A DNA stretch of 64,000 nucleotides from Epiperipatus broadwayi (Eukaryota > Onychophora > Udeonychophora > Euonychophora > Peripatidae): contig JAQFVV010012508.1 in NCBI GenBank assembly GCA_028023455.1, positions 2,477,877-2,541,876 on the forward strand, in the 5' to 3' direction. Each line of letters begins with the position of its first letter. Within the stretch, counting starts at the first letter, position 1. Position numbers and translations under genes: made by a program. Under the pieces are notes generated by a model. It did not search any database, was not told the DNA's origin, and saw only the letters and a program-made list of their open reading frames with translations. Positions 11,563 through 23,699 of the stretch are shown here, piece after piece.

Positions 11563-13156
11563 TGGCAAACTATGTCAATGCAGCATTAAAATTTTTAAAT
11601 CACATAATTTTCTATCACACTCCTTTCCTGACCACAGTAAATATACTTTAAACTTATGAATCCGCCTTAACATTTTTATTATCCAAATTACTGATTGTTT
11701 TTTCATTCTTAAGAATCTGTAATTCTATGTATAACAATTTTTGGTGGTGTAAGTATTTTTGAGCTTTCAAATTCTTTTTTTTGTAAAATTATTTTGGATG
11801 CCGCCTCTTTTCAGACAAATCACTGTTTTGCATATATGAATAAGGATGCCGAAAAGCTTGTCTTTAACATTTCTATTAGTAATTGAACTAATAAAACTTT
11901 TTCTACAAAACCTTTTCAATTCATTCTCATATTCACATTATTTATGCAGCTAATGGAGTTTAGTATCATTTTCAATGATCCTCTCCTACTTGGCTTGGTG
12001 TTTTTTTTCTAAGATAGGAGTCTAAAAAAAATCTCCCAAAAATGTAGATAAATTCATGAGAATTAAATTCACAACTTGTTAACTATTTCAAAGAGTTTTA
12101 GCCCAGCTAAGAAAAGTAGTGCTAATTATTTTATTTTATTATCTGTAATTTTATTTAGGAGAAAAAAAAAATTAGCATGGCTTTTTATAACTGTCAACCT
12201 AAAACTAGTTGTCTCAAATTCTGTTATATATCTAATGCCATTTTCTTAATTTTTTCCCCCACTATGTATCATAACTAGATTTCTCTCTTTCTATACAAGT
12301 TCCATTAATGTGTTATAGTTTATTAATATCTTTTTTCAGTCATACAAATATCAATAATTCAATTCTTTTCTCTTTGGATTCAGATTTTTGACTATCAATT
12401 GCTATATCCAGACCTCAATGTTTTATTTTATTTTTCTAACTAATATGTACACATTTGATTTTATTGGACTAAAGACAACAATTATTTAGTGAAATAGATG
12501 GAAGGTTGAATATTCTAATAACTATGAATAAATGAAATTCCTTTCTAATAATTTAATATATATAGAACCATAGATAGTAAATTACATGTGCAGTATATAT
12601 AATTAAAAATTACAATAAAAATATAGGTACATTTTATTTATTATTCTTTTTGAAGGTTCACATAGCAATGAATAAAATTTGGATTATCTGCACATAATTC
12701 TTAATCTGACTTTTGAATCTTTTGTAGCCTCAATAATCCAGACAAATTCATTCTTTCTAATTCTTTCTGCTCTCTTAGTACCCCCCCCCCCTTACATATA
12801 TGTAGACACTTTTTGATTAGACTATTTGGAGTAATTATTGATTTATTTTAAATTGGATTATACCTAATTAGCAATCTTAATTTTAGAAATTTACAAATAC
12901 TGATTATCTAATTTTCCTTAATCGTTGATTTTCTCTGATAACCTTAAAATCAGGATCATTAATGTATTGGATAATCAGCTTAAATGATATATTCAAAAAT
13001 GATCTTTGTTTTGAGAACAAAACATTTGACTTTTGTAAAAAAGATATTGTATTATGCTTTTATAAACTAGTCTACTTCTTACAAATATATATCCAAAAGT
13101 TTAAATTTTACAATCATTCTTTATATATATACTATAACTCTTTGGAATTTTCTTTC
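11563..13156. other. AT-rich sequence with a poly(C) run
   Basis: A run of about 12 C lies at about 12781-12792. No gene or repeated family was recognised in the rest. Confidence 0.5.
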
Positions 13157-13375
13157 CTTTAGAGTAAGGGTGGGAAACTTCTGGCTCTTGGGCTACCTCT
13201 GGCCTTGAAGGCTTTCAATACAGTCTACGGATATATTTTTTATAAACGTATATAAAATATCTCTGTGTAAAACTTCTTTTTAAACATGCTTGCACACATG
13301 ATGCAAATATTAAATTAAGAATTAAGTAATTATTCTTATATCTTCTTTTTACTTCTTTTGCATTTTTCTTCATAT

Positions 13376-13705
13376 ATTCTTATATATTACTTTTTTATAT
13401 ATCTTCTCATACACATTCTAATGCAGTTTTTATATGATTCCTTTATTTTTTTAAGTTTCGACTGTCTTGAAATCTTCATCAGAGCTACAACATTTGAATA
13501 TATAATCATATAACTATCATTTTATATATTTTTGTGTGTATATTTATATGTATATAAAATGATGGTTATATGATTATATGTTTAAATGTCATAGCTCTGA
13601 TGAGGACTACAGGACAGTCGAAACTGTTAGAAAAATAAAGGAGGAATTATATAAAAATTACATTAAAGTATGTACGAGATTTATAAAAAAGTAATATATA
13701 AGAAT
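13376..13705. mobile_element. Palindromic element, family A, copy 2
   Basis: Arms of about 160 bases (13376-13536 and 13541-13705) are inverted copies, from TTCTTATATATTACTTTTTT outside to ATGATGGTTATATGATTATA inside. The right arm has CTGATGA (13597-13603), a stem GACT/AGTC, and GAAAC (13620-13624), as in copy 1. Between the two copies the core is conserved but the outer arms differ, while within each copy the arms match. It sits inside the hAT element and so is the younger insertion. Confidence 0.8.
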
Positions 13706-14357
13706 TAAGTAAAATGAAATATTTATTTTCTCAACTACATCTTTTTTCCTCTACAATTTTTATAATAATTCTTGTTCATTCCATCAGGGGTGAAATATTC
13801 TAACAAATTACTATTTTGTGTGGTCTATCTGATTACATTTTAATCTATGGTGTTGAGAGCATTTTGTTTGTTTTATAATGGCTTTTACAAGTGAGCATAT
13901 ATTAGGAAAAATAAAACTTGAATTTTACTTCATTTTATTATTATTTTGCATTTCATTTTTTTAATATTAGGATCTTTACACTAAGTAAAATAAAAAAAGT
14001 TCTCATAGAAAATCAGAATTTCAAAAGAAATGGACCAACATATTTTTTTATGGGCAAGAAATAGTAAATTGACGTGCCTGATATGTCTGTAAGGTATTTC
14101 AGTTAATAAAGATCGGGATATTACTTGTCAAAACATTCTGATTATAACAAAATTGTTGTAAAAGAAAGAAATATTATAATCAAAAACTTAAACAGGAGCT
14201 TCATGAAATGGATATGTTTCATAAAAAGCACAAACAAGTCAGAAAATTCCGTGAAACCAAATTATATATATATTTTTAAAAAGCAGAAAATTCAAAACCA
14301 TTTTCCGAAGAGGAATTTATAAAAGATTGCATCCTACTAAAAAGAAATTCAAAAACA

Positions 14358-14475
14358 TATATCACATGATCACCATGCACTAGATAGGGATTTTATGCAC
14401 AAGCCTTCTGACATCCATTGATTACTCTGGCTTGCACTGGTGGCGCTACTGTGTGGAGTTTGCCTGTTTTAATAA
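14358..14475 (+). mobile_element. Palindromic element, family B, short deletion copy
   Basis: Leader ATCACATGATCACCATG is joined directly to the right end (CACTAGATAGGGATTTTATG, CATTGATTACTCTGGC, then GTGTGGAGTTTGCCTG, then TTTTAATAA). The flanks share ACATATA, a possible 7-base target duplication. Nearly the whole body is deleted. It lies within the hAT remnant. Confidence 0.7.
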
Positions 14476-15388
14476 CATATAATATGCCACAAAGAAGAGT
14501 TATAAGGTGAATTGGAAAAAGTGTCATTAACTTTCCAACATATTCATAAAAAAATTATGGCCCTTGTTTAAAAAGAAAACGTTGCCACTTAAAAAGGCTG
14601 TCCAACCCTAAATGAGGAGTAAATTAATTAAATTTTTGATCAAATATAAAGTTGATAATGTTGTATGGTCCGCGAGTGATATTATAAATGGCCCTTGACA
14701 GAAAAAAGTTTCCCCATCCCTGCTTTAGAGAATGTTACATATCAGCAAATATATTTATAATTACGTTTAAGCAATCGGGGGAAAAAGTCTCGGCCTTAAT
14801 TATTGAGTATCTATGGATAAAAGATGGATCTTTTTTTTCCTTACCAGTTTTAAAATCAATTCTATATAAACGTAAAAATGGTTTCAGGATAAATCATACC
14901 GGAATCATTCTCAAAATACTTTAACTAGAAGGTATTTATTAATATTAGATTAGTTTTATAATAGTTAAAGTACATCTTTATACTTAACAAATTATTTATA
15001 TCATACGACACTATATATATAAATCTTTCGGACAGAGATAATTGTAAATATTAAAGGGATAATTTTAACTAAAAATTCAATAATCTTATTGTTTTCCGAT
15101 GAAAGACCAAATATTTAGCCTGACAAAGACATTTAAAATATGGATTCATTTCCATTTTCGAATGAGTATTTTTATGAGTTCTGGACAAGTTGTAGAAACT
15201 TTTTTTCCGGGTTAAGTTATTGTATCCGGTTCATACAAAATTAAATTAAGAAGAGCGACTCATACTTTTGTATTACTCAGGCTGTGTGACTCACTTCCTT
15301 AAATAAATAATAGTAAAAAAAAAAAGTTAAAGAAACTTTATTTCGACAACTTAACCGGTAAAAGCTACACTCGGCTGACCGGTCCGAA

Positions 15389-15449
15389 ATGGAGGATTGG
15401 AGGAATTGTCAAAATCCATCGGGATATAATCGATCCGCATATTGTCGAG
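15389..15449 (+). CDS. Candidate first coding exon with strong 5' splice site
   Basis: An ATG at 15389 (context GAAATGG, in-frame TAA upstream at 15359-15361) opens 20 codons reading MEDWRNCQNPSGYNRSAYCR plus one base, then CGAG|GTAAGA, a near-ideal 5' splice site at 15450. The surrounding 15340-15500 stretch is rich in CpG (ACCGGT, TCGG, ATCGAT, CCGC, GTCGAGG, CTCGCGGGG) in a window where CpG is otherwise scarce, as expected near an unmethylated promoter. An upstream TGTGACTCAC resembles an AP-1-type site. I do not recognise the peptide and found no second exon, so the gene, if real, continues beyond a long intron. Confidence 0.4.
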
Positions 15450-16992
15450 GTAAGATTTAAACTCTATTTACAAAACAGTTACATAAATCTCGCGGGGAAA
15501 TAAGTTTTTAAAAAGTTTAAACAGTTTGCTAATGCGACTGACAGATATTCTGATTCATTAAATAATGGATGCTCTTAATTCTAAAAGTCTTATAATAAAT
15601 TCGAAAATTAGAAAGACAGAAATACAGTTCAATTTCTTTTTGCTTGCCTATAGTTATCTACATGCATGTAATATATGTTCACACACATTTAAAGCGGTTA
15701 AATAACCAATTAGAATCAAAGATTAGATTCTATGTAATTAAATTTTTTCTTGAAAAACTAAACCTAAATAATAAGAGGGAATAGAGCATTTAATTTATTA
15801 TTGCTATGTTATTAGGAAATTATATGCAAACAATTTGCCTATTGCTGCTTAAAATTAGCTTTTAAATTATATATATATAAAAAATTTGATTGTGATTAGA
15901 ATATTAAATTTATAACTTAAAAAAAAACAAAAAACGGCAAAACAACTGCTTGTTAATTAAAACCAAAACAGGTATAATGGTTGAGTCATCGCGGGATCAT
16001 TTTGGAGCCCTGATACAAATAGACTTAAACAATCTTAAAAGACCAATGCATATATATATATTGCAGTGATTATTAAAAATATAAAATTGAATTGACTTAT
16101 TCACGTCTACAATGCATTTTACATTTGCGCACAATTCCCCCTCCCCCTCTTTTGCGGCAGCGCACTTTAAAATGGAACACGTATAAATATAATTATTTGC
16201 TTCCATGTATATCCAATAATTTGACTCATCATTTATATCTTATTTGATGTAATAATAGATGTGTACTTGTATCTATCTATGCTCAAAATCAGTCATAGAT
16301 AATCACATATATTAAATGTCTGAGTGTTTTATATGCAATGTGATTATATATTCTATATTATGTTATATATATAATGCTTAAACAGTAAAGTGAGGTTTAT
16401 ATAATGGATGAATATATATATATTGTCATATATCATTCTTAGTTAAAGAATAACACACACAAGGAAACCATTAAGACCTCATCAATTAGCAATTGATTAG
16501 CCTGGAGAATAATGTTTCTATACTGTCGCTATGAAAAAGTAGAATGTGAAATGAAGAGATCCTTTCTTTGCAGTAGGCAATTTAAGATTGTGTTCTCAAT
16601 ATGAACAAAATTGTGGGAGATAGTTCAAGAGTTAGAAATTAAAGAAATCATCTAGCTGGGGAAATTATATATATATAAAAGGAAATTGTATGTTCATTAA
16701 TATTAAAAGTAAAAAAGTAAAATGACTCTTGTAACCAAATAATTACAAATTAAACTTGAAATAACATAGAACTAATTAAACATGTAAAAAAAAAGAGAAA
16801 AGGTTAATGGTTTTAGCAGATGAAACAACTATCGTCAATAGGTCATGTGTTCAAATCTTCATGTAATCTGAAATTATTTGCACATTAGATATTTCAGTAT
16901 TTTGCCTTTTTAATTATAATTATATATTATTTATTTCTGTCTAAAAATGATTAATTAATAAAAGCAAGATATATCCATATCTCAATTAATCT
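15450..16992. other. Possible first intron; AT-rich with a few CpG-rich spots
   Basis: Begins at the splice site of the candidate exon. CpG-containing spots occur near 15492 (CTCGCGGGG), 15988 (CATCGCGGGATC) and 16150 (TTTGCGGCAGCGCAC). No further exon, element or RNA gene was recognised. Confidence 0.35.
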
Positions 16993-17190
<198 letters not shown>

Positions 17191-17508
17191 GGTAATGGAT
17201 TAATCTTCATAAAATTCTCAAAATTGGTTTCTGAAGAACATAATTAGGAAACGAAACCCTTTTTTAAATTCTATATAAAAGAAAAATGATTATAGTAGAA
17301 ACTGATAGACAAGTTTATCAACATATTATTTTTAACAAGATGTGTAAAAGATTACAGCTGTTTGGAAATTTTTTTTTTAAATAAATATAATTAAAGCTAT
17401 AAGAGATATATAATGTTTCACATGATAATAGATAATCATTTCTTTTTTTTTTTTGTTCACATATTTGTAGTTTTTTTGATTTTACAGTATTTGATTCTGT
17501 TTTTTTCA
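17191..17508. other. AT-rich sequence between microsatellite and SINE
   Basis: Nothing recognised except T runs near 17368 and 17441. Confidence 0.4.
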
Positions 17509-17553
17509 TATGTCAAAGCATCGGCCGGGAAGCGAACCCACGACCACTGTTTT
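17509..17553 (-). mobile_element. tRNA-derived SINE, family E, fragment
   Basis: ATGTCAAAGCATCGGCCGGG followed by AAGCGAACCCACGACCACTG is the reverse complement of the 3' part of the family E SINE: the acceptor 3' strand, B box and variable region. The 5' half is missing and no A tail or duplication is visible. Confidence 0.75.
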
Positions 17554-17859
17554 CACTGTAAATTTTAAAAAAAAATGTAAATGTCTCATTTTGATATTTC
17601 ACCATAAATATTTACATTAAACTATTGAGCAATAAGTTTATTGATAATGGTATTTGTTTTCATCACTTACATTGTGCATTTTGCCAAAGTAATTATCAAT
17701 CATGCCCTAAAAGTACTTCAGTGCACCAAGTCAGGTATTATCAATTCTTTTGTGTAGTAGCTACATAAGTACAATGTTTTTGCTTTACTGATTTAGTTAT
17801 AGTATTTAATAGCAATAATTTGTTTGTTTATTATTACTACAATATCAAATCACCAAGGG

Positions 17860-18168
17860 CTTTGAGCATTCCGTCATTAGTTTTTCAATGAAATGGATGG
17901 GTGAATAGTTGGAGGGATGAGAAGATTGAAGCCTGTCCATTAAAGTTTAAGGAATTGCTACCTTAATATATGCCAAGTACTGATTGTATATATGTGTGGG
18001 AGATTATGATCTGGCCCAATTGATGAGTGCTGATTCTGCATGAAATACATATATTGGGGATCATTTATCTTTTTAACATGTGTGTGGTCATATCTGTTGG
18101 TCGTTTGAGATGGTGTGATGGATAAATATAGATTGAAAATCCTAAGTTCAAATCCCTCTATTTACTAA
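17860..18168 (+). mobile_element. Family C element, body and 3' end, no inverted arm
   Basis: Starts with CAAGGGCTTTGAGCATTCC and follows the family C order: CCTGTCCATTAAAGTTTAAG, ACTGATTGTATATATGTGTG, ATACATATATTGGGGATCAT, then the tRNA-like end AAGTTCAAATCCCTCT. Here the inverted copy of the 3' end is absent, giving a simple single-arm version that helps to define the family. Confidence 0.75.
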
Positions 18169-18823
18169 AGTTGTTATTGATAATTATCTTATCATCTATC
18201 TAATATATGAAAATATTCATTCAGATGATAGTTTATTTTATTAATATTAACTCCCTCCCCCAAAGTAAGTTAATATTACTGTAAAAAATAAAGGGGCAGC
18301 TTCATACTTTTAAATTATTAAATATATTGGAATCGTTGTTAGTGAGAAACAATGCATGCAATTTTAGGTCAAACCCCCGTTAATGAAAATAAAATCCTTT
18401 TAATACTTTTTGAAAGTTTCGCAGTGCTAGCAATAAAGGTCTGTGAGCAAATATAATAACATTTATGTATATTTAAATCATTTGCTAATCGCTAGACAAT
18501 GTGATCGCCAAACCAAACGTATTTAGAAGAAGAAATATTGATAAAGTTATTAATTGTGAAATAACTCATATCAAATAAATAGATGTTCAGCATAAATATA
18601 ACACACACATATATATAACATAATTTTTAATTTATAAAATATAAATCATCATAATTATTTCAAAACAGTTTCCAGTATCTAAGCAACAGACTAAACATAG
18701 AACACTATGATGACAATTTGTCATTGACTGTGACTGTCCAAAATGATTTGATTTGGAATCTTCTTTTTACAATTATAAGAATATTTGAATACATGTATAG
18801 TATATATACTTTAAGCTAGATGT
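18169..18823. other. AT-rich sequence, nothing recognised
   Basis: No gene or repeated family identified. Confidence 0.4.
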
Positions 18824-19549
18824 AATTAGAGGAAATTTGAACTCAGACTTTCAAGCTTCCTTTAGTCATCCATTCCATCTTATACAACTGATACACATGA
18901 CCACATACGTATGAAAAAGATAAATCTCCATTATATGCATTTCATGCCAAACCAGCACTCATCAGTTGGTCTGGATCATCATCTCCCACATATACATATA
19001 TATATAATATAATCACTGCTCAGTTTATACTAAAATAAAAAATTCTCAAACCCTAATGAACAGACTTCAATCTTTTCCATTTTCCAATTGTTCAGCCATC
19101 CATATCATTGAAAATCTGTTCAAAGCCCTTGTTTGCCAATTTTGTTGTGTATTTGAATGGACTTAAGCTCTTACATATGAGGAGTCAAACTGATTTATTG
19201 TCAATGAATATAACACAAAAAAAAATTGGCAAACAAGGGCTTTGAAGATGCCATCATCAGATTTCCAATGATATGAATGACAGAAGAGTTGGAAAGTGGA
19301 GAAGACTGAAACCTGTCCATTAGAGTTTGAGGGTTTGCTATCTTAATATAAACCAAGCAGTGATTATATATATATATATATGGGAGATGATGATCCGGAC
19401 CAACTGATTAATGCTGGTTCAGCACAAAATGCATATATTGGAGATCATTTATCTTTTTCACATGTATGTAGTCATGTGTAGTGGTTGTAAAAGATTGAAT
19501 GGATGATTAAAGGGAGATTGAAAGTCTGAGTTCAAATTTCCTCTAATTA
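18824..19549. mobile_element. Family C element with long inverted arms (about 330 bp)
   Basis: The two halves are inverted copies around a centre of about 70 bases (about 19140-19210). The outer ends are TAATTAGAGGAAATTTGAAC on the left and its inverse on the right. The B-box-like motif GAGTTCAAATTTCC points outward at both ends. The inner edges share TTGGCAAACAAGGGCTTTGA and its inverse. Compared with the 46- and 71-base arms of other copies, this one carries nearly a full-length inverted copy. Confidence 0.82.
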
Positions 19550-20199
19550 TAAGAATAACTAAATTCTTTCTTGTGAAATACAAAATTTTTATTTGCATTA
19601 ATGTATGAGAAATTTATTGCAAACTATTAAAATATATAATAGTAATCTGTTATGAGAGTGACTCCTAATTTGACGTTTGTAATAAGATGAACATGTATAT
19701 GGATAGGATTTCAATAAATCTTAAAATCTATCCATAATATATCTATTATTTCTTTATTTTTACTATCTCTTCCAAATTTATTAGTTTTCAAGCTTCGTAG
19801 GTGTTAAAAAGCTAATTTGAAATCATTTACAAGATTATAAAGAGGGAATTAGTTAATTATTTTAATAGTTTAAAATTTGATGTTATTATTATTAGCTGGG
19901 AGAGTTAAATATGCGTTTCTTTTCTATTTTAATACTGTAAGCACGAATACACACAGATCTAATTGATTCTGCTGGAACACAAGTTTAGTGACTTATAAAA
20001 ATTTGTTTAACCAAATCAAAACAAAACAAAAAAATGTTAGATGGGAAATTTTTTATGTTTCCTTCGAATTATCATATTTACTCGTTTTCTTTTCTTTTCT
20101 TTTTTTTAAATTTTATGATTGTGTAGTAGTAGCACAGAAATGTACTTTTTTGGTGCGGGAGACTTTATAAGATATCTTAAAATTATCTATAAATGTATA
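19550..20199. other. AT-rich sequence, nothing recognised
   Basis: A short frame at 19988-20170 has no recognisable product. No repeat identified. Confidence 0.4.
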
Positions 20200-20265
20200 T
20201 ATAAACATCACATGATCCCCATTTTTTAGTGGTAATACGTATAGAAAGTTTTGCCTGTTTTAAAT
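20200..20265 (+). mobile_element. Palindromic element, family B, minimal remnant
   Basis: The leader AAACATCACATGATCCCC and the end GAAAGTTTTGCCTGTTTTAA are separated by only about 27 bases. Nearly all of the element is deleted. Flanking TA-rich sequence hides any target duplication. Confidence 0.65.
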
Positions 20266-21009
20266 ATATATATAAGCATATGTGTTCATTTTAAAAATAT
20301 TCTTTATATTCAATAATCATAATACTTGCTAATTAAAAATAATTGTATCGATAATCTATTTATTTTAAATAATGTGGAAAACCAGCTTGATTTTATTATC
20401 ATTAGTGTTATTAAATACGTAATAAGACAACTTCGGAATAAATTTATCTACGTTAATTAAGTATTCACATTCAACTTTTAAAAGCAAAAACACGTTTCAC
20501 ATACCATTTAAGATTTTTTATTTATTAAAAAGCAATAATTAATAAAATAGTAATTTGCCAGAAATAAATCAAAATTATTTCTAATAATAGTCTTAAGCCA
20601 ATATTAGAATACCCGAAGAATTTCAATTAGTATATAATTTTTTTCATTATATTAAATAGTAAGATGTTTAAGATTAAATAACTTTTTTGGTGCATCTATT
20701 TATTTTTTATATACATAATTAGTGAGCTGTTATTATTTTATCTTATTCTGTATTCTTTAACTCACTTCTTTACTCTACTGTCTATTATTACTAGGCAACT
20801 TCCTTCTTCATTTATTTATTTTTATGTATGCTCACATCCTTTTAATTTAATTTTTTCAATAACAAATTTATTAGTTAATTTTTAACTTTTCATCTCTCTT
20901 TTCATTATCAGTATTTTGAACGTTAAAACTTATTCTCTACTTTGGTTGTTATTATTATTATTATTCTGCATACAGCTTCAGAATGAAACAAATTAATATA
21001 ACCTATGTT

Positions 21010-21096
21010 GTAAGCCAATAAACATCACATGACCACCTCCTCTTATGCTTGTATATAATTGTGGCAATATATATATTGAGTTTGCCTGTTTTAATA
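21010..21096 (+). mobile_element. Palindromic element, family B, short copy with target duplication
   Basis: The element reads from GTAAGCCAATAAACATCACA to TTTGCCTGTTTTAAT and lies between direct repeats ACCTATGTT (21001-21009 and 21097-21105; up to 12 bases if the preceding ATA is counted). This fixes the left terminus of the family as a sequence of the form TTAARCCAYTAAACATCAC. Confidence 0.75.
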
Positions 21097-21109
21097 ACCT
21101 ATGTTTACT

Positions 21110-21239
21110 TAATAATAATAATAATAATAATTCAATTTATTTACTGTACAAAACTACAGCATTAAGCTAATTACAGAATTGCACCATAACAAATATACAG
21201 TAGTAGTGGTGGTAGTGATGGTGGTGGTAGTAATAGTAC
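21110..21239. repeat. (AAT)n and (AGT/GGT)n simple repeats
   Basis: AAT triplets at about 21110-21131, then a GTAGTAGTGGTGGTAGTG-type run at about 21190-21238, directly before the LINE that follows. A longer AGT run lies at the 3' end of the same LINE. Confidence 0.85.
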
Positions 21240-22750
21240 ATGGATAACATAGTTATATTTCTCCCATCAAAAAAAATTCTCCCTTAACTAATCACAATAA
21301 TAAATAATTGCACCATCCAATACAAACTCAACTTTAACCTAAACAAATCAGCTACATGGAATATCCTAACTCTATATTTACTGCTACACCTCAAAATTTT
21401 CTGAGTTTTCCCATACACAAATCAGCAAATGCTTATGAGAATCACAATTCAAGACTCATTAATTTTATCCATTGAACATACTACAAATTTACTCTCTAAA
21501 GCCTACCTATCATTACATGCAAAAACTGCACTCTTAAACAAACTCATCTTCCCACAAACCACATACTACATGCCCATAATAAAATATACTAATGCTTTTA
21601 AAAAGAAAATCAACTCATTATGTACAAAACTCATATGGGGTAGGAAAACTGTGGCTATGAGCCATTAAATCAATGCAAATGCCTGCTAGCCACAATGGAC
21701 TATCAATGCACTATATAATCATATACCATCTACAAAGAAGATACAATGCAATTGTAAAATTAATAGCATTTTCCCCTATTATTACTGCCCATAATACCCA
21801 CAGACACCCTTCACCCTGTAAGAACAAATTTTTAAATTACCTCATTAAATCCTATATAATTAATTTCAAAACACCAAAATATTGCCTCTGGGAAAATTAT
21901 ATAGTGGGAAGAATATAGGCACGCCAGGCCATCCCACACCTCAGACTTTAATTATACTTACTAATAAGCAAATCATTCAGAAATTTAAATTCTGGTATCT
22001 AGAGTTTAAATATCATAAAAATCAACATTAAAGCCCTTCCAATCAATAGCTTTCTATCTCACAAAATGTTCTTCACTAATATCGATGCTGATTGCCAACT
22101 ATGCCATAAAGATGAAAAATCCATAGAACATTTCTTAGTCCAATATACAGCTCTTTGACCATACATAACAATGATAGCTTCTATCACAAAATCTCATATT
22201 ACTCTCTTCAGATGCTCATTAATAGCATACAAAGAGATCTGTTTCCCTCTATCAGAATTACTACTTTTCTTCTTTTTATTCTTTGTTTTCTCAGATGTCA
22301 TTTCTGTTTCAACCCCACATCTAGGAAACTCAAATCAATCTTCATTAACAAATTAAGCAACATTAAACTAAGACATCAGGTCTTAGCACCTGCAGACATA
22401 TTTGCAGCTACATGGAGTCTTATTACACTACCACCTCCACTGTGACCTATGTATTAATGGGTTTTTTGACCTTTTTTTCTTTATGTTTTTATTTATTTTG
22501 TCTATTTTTTTCTTTTCATTTTATTGTTGTTATTCAGTTTAATCTGTATGATGTCAGAGAAAAATAATGGCAACAATTTTTTTTAACCATCAATGTATAT
22601 AATTAACACCTGATGTATCAATGTTTTATATAATTTTTTCCCATATTAGTCACATTGTAATCTTTTATAATTTATATGTACTTACTTCAAAATTGTCTTT
22701 TGAAATACAAAGGTAACCTTATATAAATTGCCAATAAAATATATTTTAAA
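21240..22750 (+). pseudogene. L1/Tx1-like LINE, 5'-truncated copy (end of reverse transcriptase to 3' end)
   Basis: Plus-strand frames read LSKAYLSLHAKTALLNKLIF then PQTTYYMPIIKY, LCTKLIWGRKTVAMSH, NGLSMHYIIIYHLQRR (21429-21760), the region after the catalytic core in L1/Tx1-type LINEs. Near 22083-22150 CQLCHKDEKSIEHFLVQYTAL shows the C-terminal zinc-knuckle-like CxxC...H pattern (last Cys replaced by Tyr). It ends with ADIFAATWS near 22400, shared with the second copy (PDIFTATWD near 25225). Several stops break it. The 3' UTR ends with AATAAA near 22733 and abuts an (AGT)n run. Confidence 0.7.
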
Positions 22751-22862
22751 AGTAGTAGTAGTAGTAGTAGTGGTAGCAGTAGCAGCAGCAGTAGTAGTAG
22801 TAGTAGTAAAAGTAGTAGAAGTAGTAGTAGTAGTAATAGTAGTAGTAGTAATAGTAATAATA
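22751..22862. repeat. (AGT)n microsatellite
   Basis: AGT triplets with occasional AGC, GGT, AAA and AAT variants. It lies between the 3' end of one LINE and the inverted start of another. Confidence 0.95.
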
Positions 22863-22869
22863 ATGTGCA

Positions 22870-23590
22870 ACTGCATGTATAGTTGCTCCAATTCTAAGTG
22901 GCATGGGCATTAATGGTGGAGGAGAAACACATGGCCCATCTTCTGTAGCTTCTAGTCCACCTATGCTGTTGACTAAGACAGATTTTGTGTGTTTTTCTGG
23001 CTAAGTAGTCTTTAAATACTGTACATGTGTTGCTATATGACTGGGTGAACCTATATATATGCTGATATGTGTCATAAGTGGGTTTAACTATTGTTAACCT
23101 CTTGTGTAGTTCATCTGCCAGAGCTAAAAGCCTGGATGGTGGGGTGTTTTTCTGGTGACGTGATCATTATTAAATGAAAGTATGTTTATGTATGCCTGAT
23201 ATCTTTGTGCAGCACTTAGTTGTAGTCCTTCAAGTTTATAAAGCATGATGTATGTTTCAGAAAAAAGGGAATCCGGAGTGTATGCTGGCATCAGAATTCT
23301 CATTATTTTTCCAAGTGATAGTGTGGTTGGCTCAATTTCAATTAGATCAAGTGTTGCAGATTGAGAAGAGTGGTCTGAGAATGAGGATAGATTGAGATTA
23401 AGATTGATGTAATGATGCAACATTGGTGAATAGAAACAAAAGTCTATTAAAGAATTGTGCCTGTTATTATGGAATGTTATTGCTTTTGGTAATATGATTG
23501 AGCCGTACATCAACTTTTCAATCCATCTCCTGATTATTTTGGACCACCTGAAACACACCATTTACCACTAAGGAATTAGTGATGAAACTT
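22870..23590 (-). pseudogene. L1/Tx1-like LINE endonuclease part, inverted
   Basis: The minus-strand frame 23561-23124 (145 codons) includes WSKIIRRWIEKLMYGSII, NNRHNSLIDFCFYSPMLHH and LSSFSDHSSQ. This matches the end of apurinic-type endonuclease domains of LINEs, where a single Asp and the SDH triad mark the active site. Further downstream on the minus strand (23124-22900) shifted frames continue as a linker. It is immediately followed, on the plus strand, by the reverse transcriptase of a similar LINE, which suggests one insertion whose 5' part was inverted. Confidence 0.6.
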
Positions 23591-23699
23591 TATGCGCAAT
23601 GCATATTATTCAGACACTCATGGCATACCAAAATTCATGTATGAGCACCTCAGCCTTTCAACTACTCAAGTGTTATGTAATCTTGCAAACTATCTTTGA

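Larger units (their letters stand above)
13165..14722 (+). mobile_element. hAT-type DNA transposon remnant with transposase N-terminal part
   Basis: The right end, read inward, is CAGGGATGGGGAAAC, a typical hAT terminus; the left end is TAAGGGTGGGAAAC with the first bases changed. Both sit inside the 8-base direct repeat CTTTAGAG (13157-13164 and 14723-14730), the duplication size of hAT elements. Between 14000 and 14350 plus-strand frames give FQKKWTNIFFYG, then a cysteine-rich LTCLICL segment, and KPFSEEEFIKDCILL, in the order seen in hAT transposases that begin with a zinc-finger-like region. Stops and frame changes are many and the catalytic part is absent. A family A palindrome (13376-13705) and a family B copy (14358-14475) are nested inside. 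Confidence 0.8.

Noticed and set aside
22682-22913. Valine- or threonine-rich open frames over 22750-22862
   Set aside because: They are translations of an (AGT)n microsatellite.
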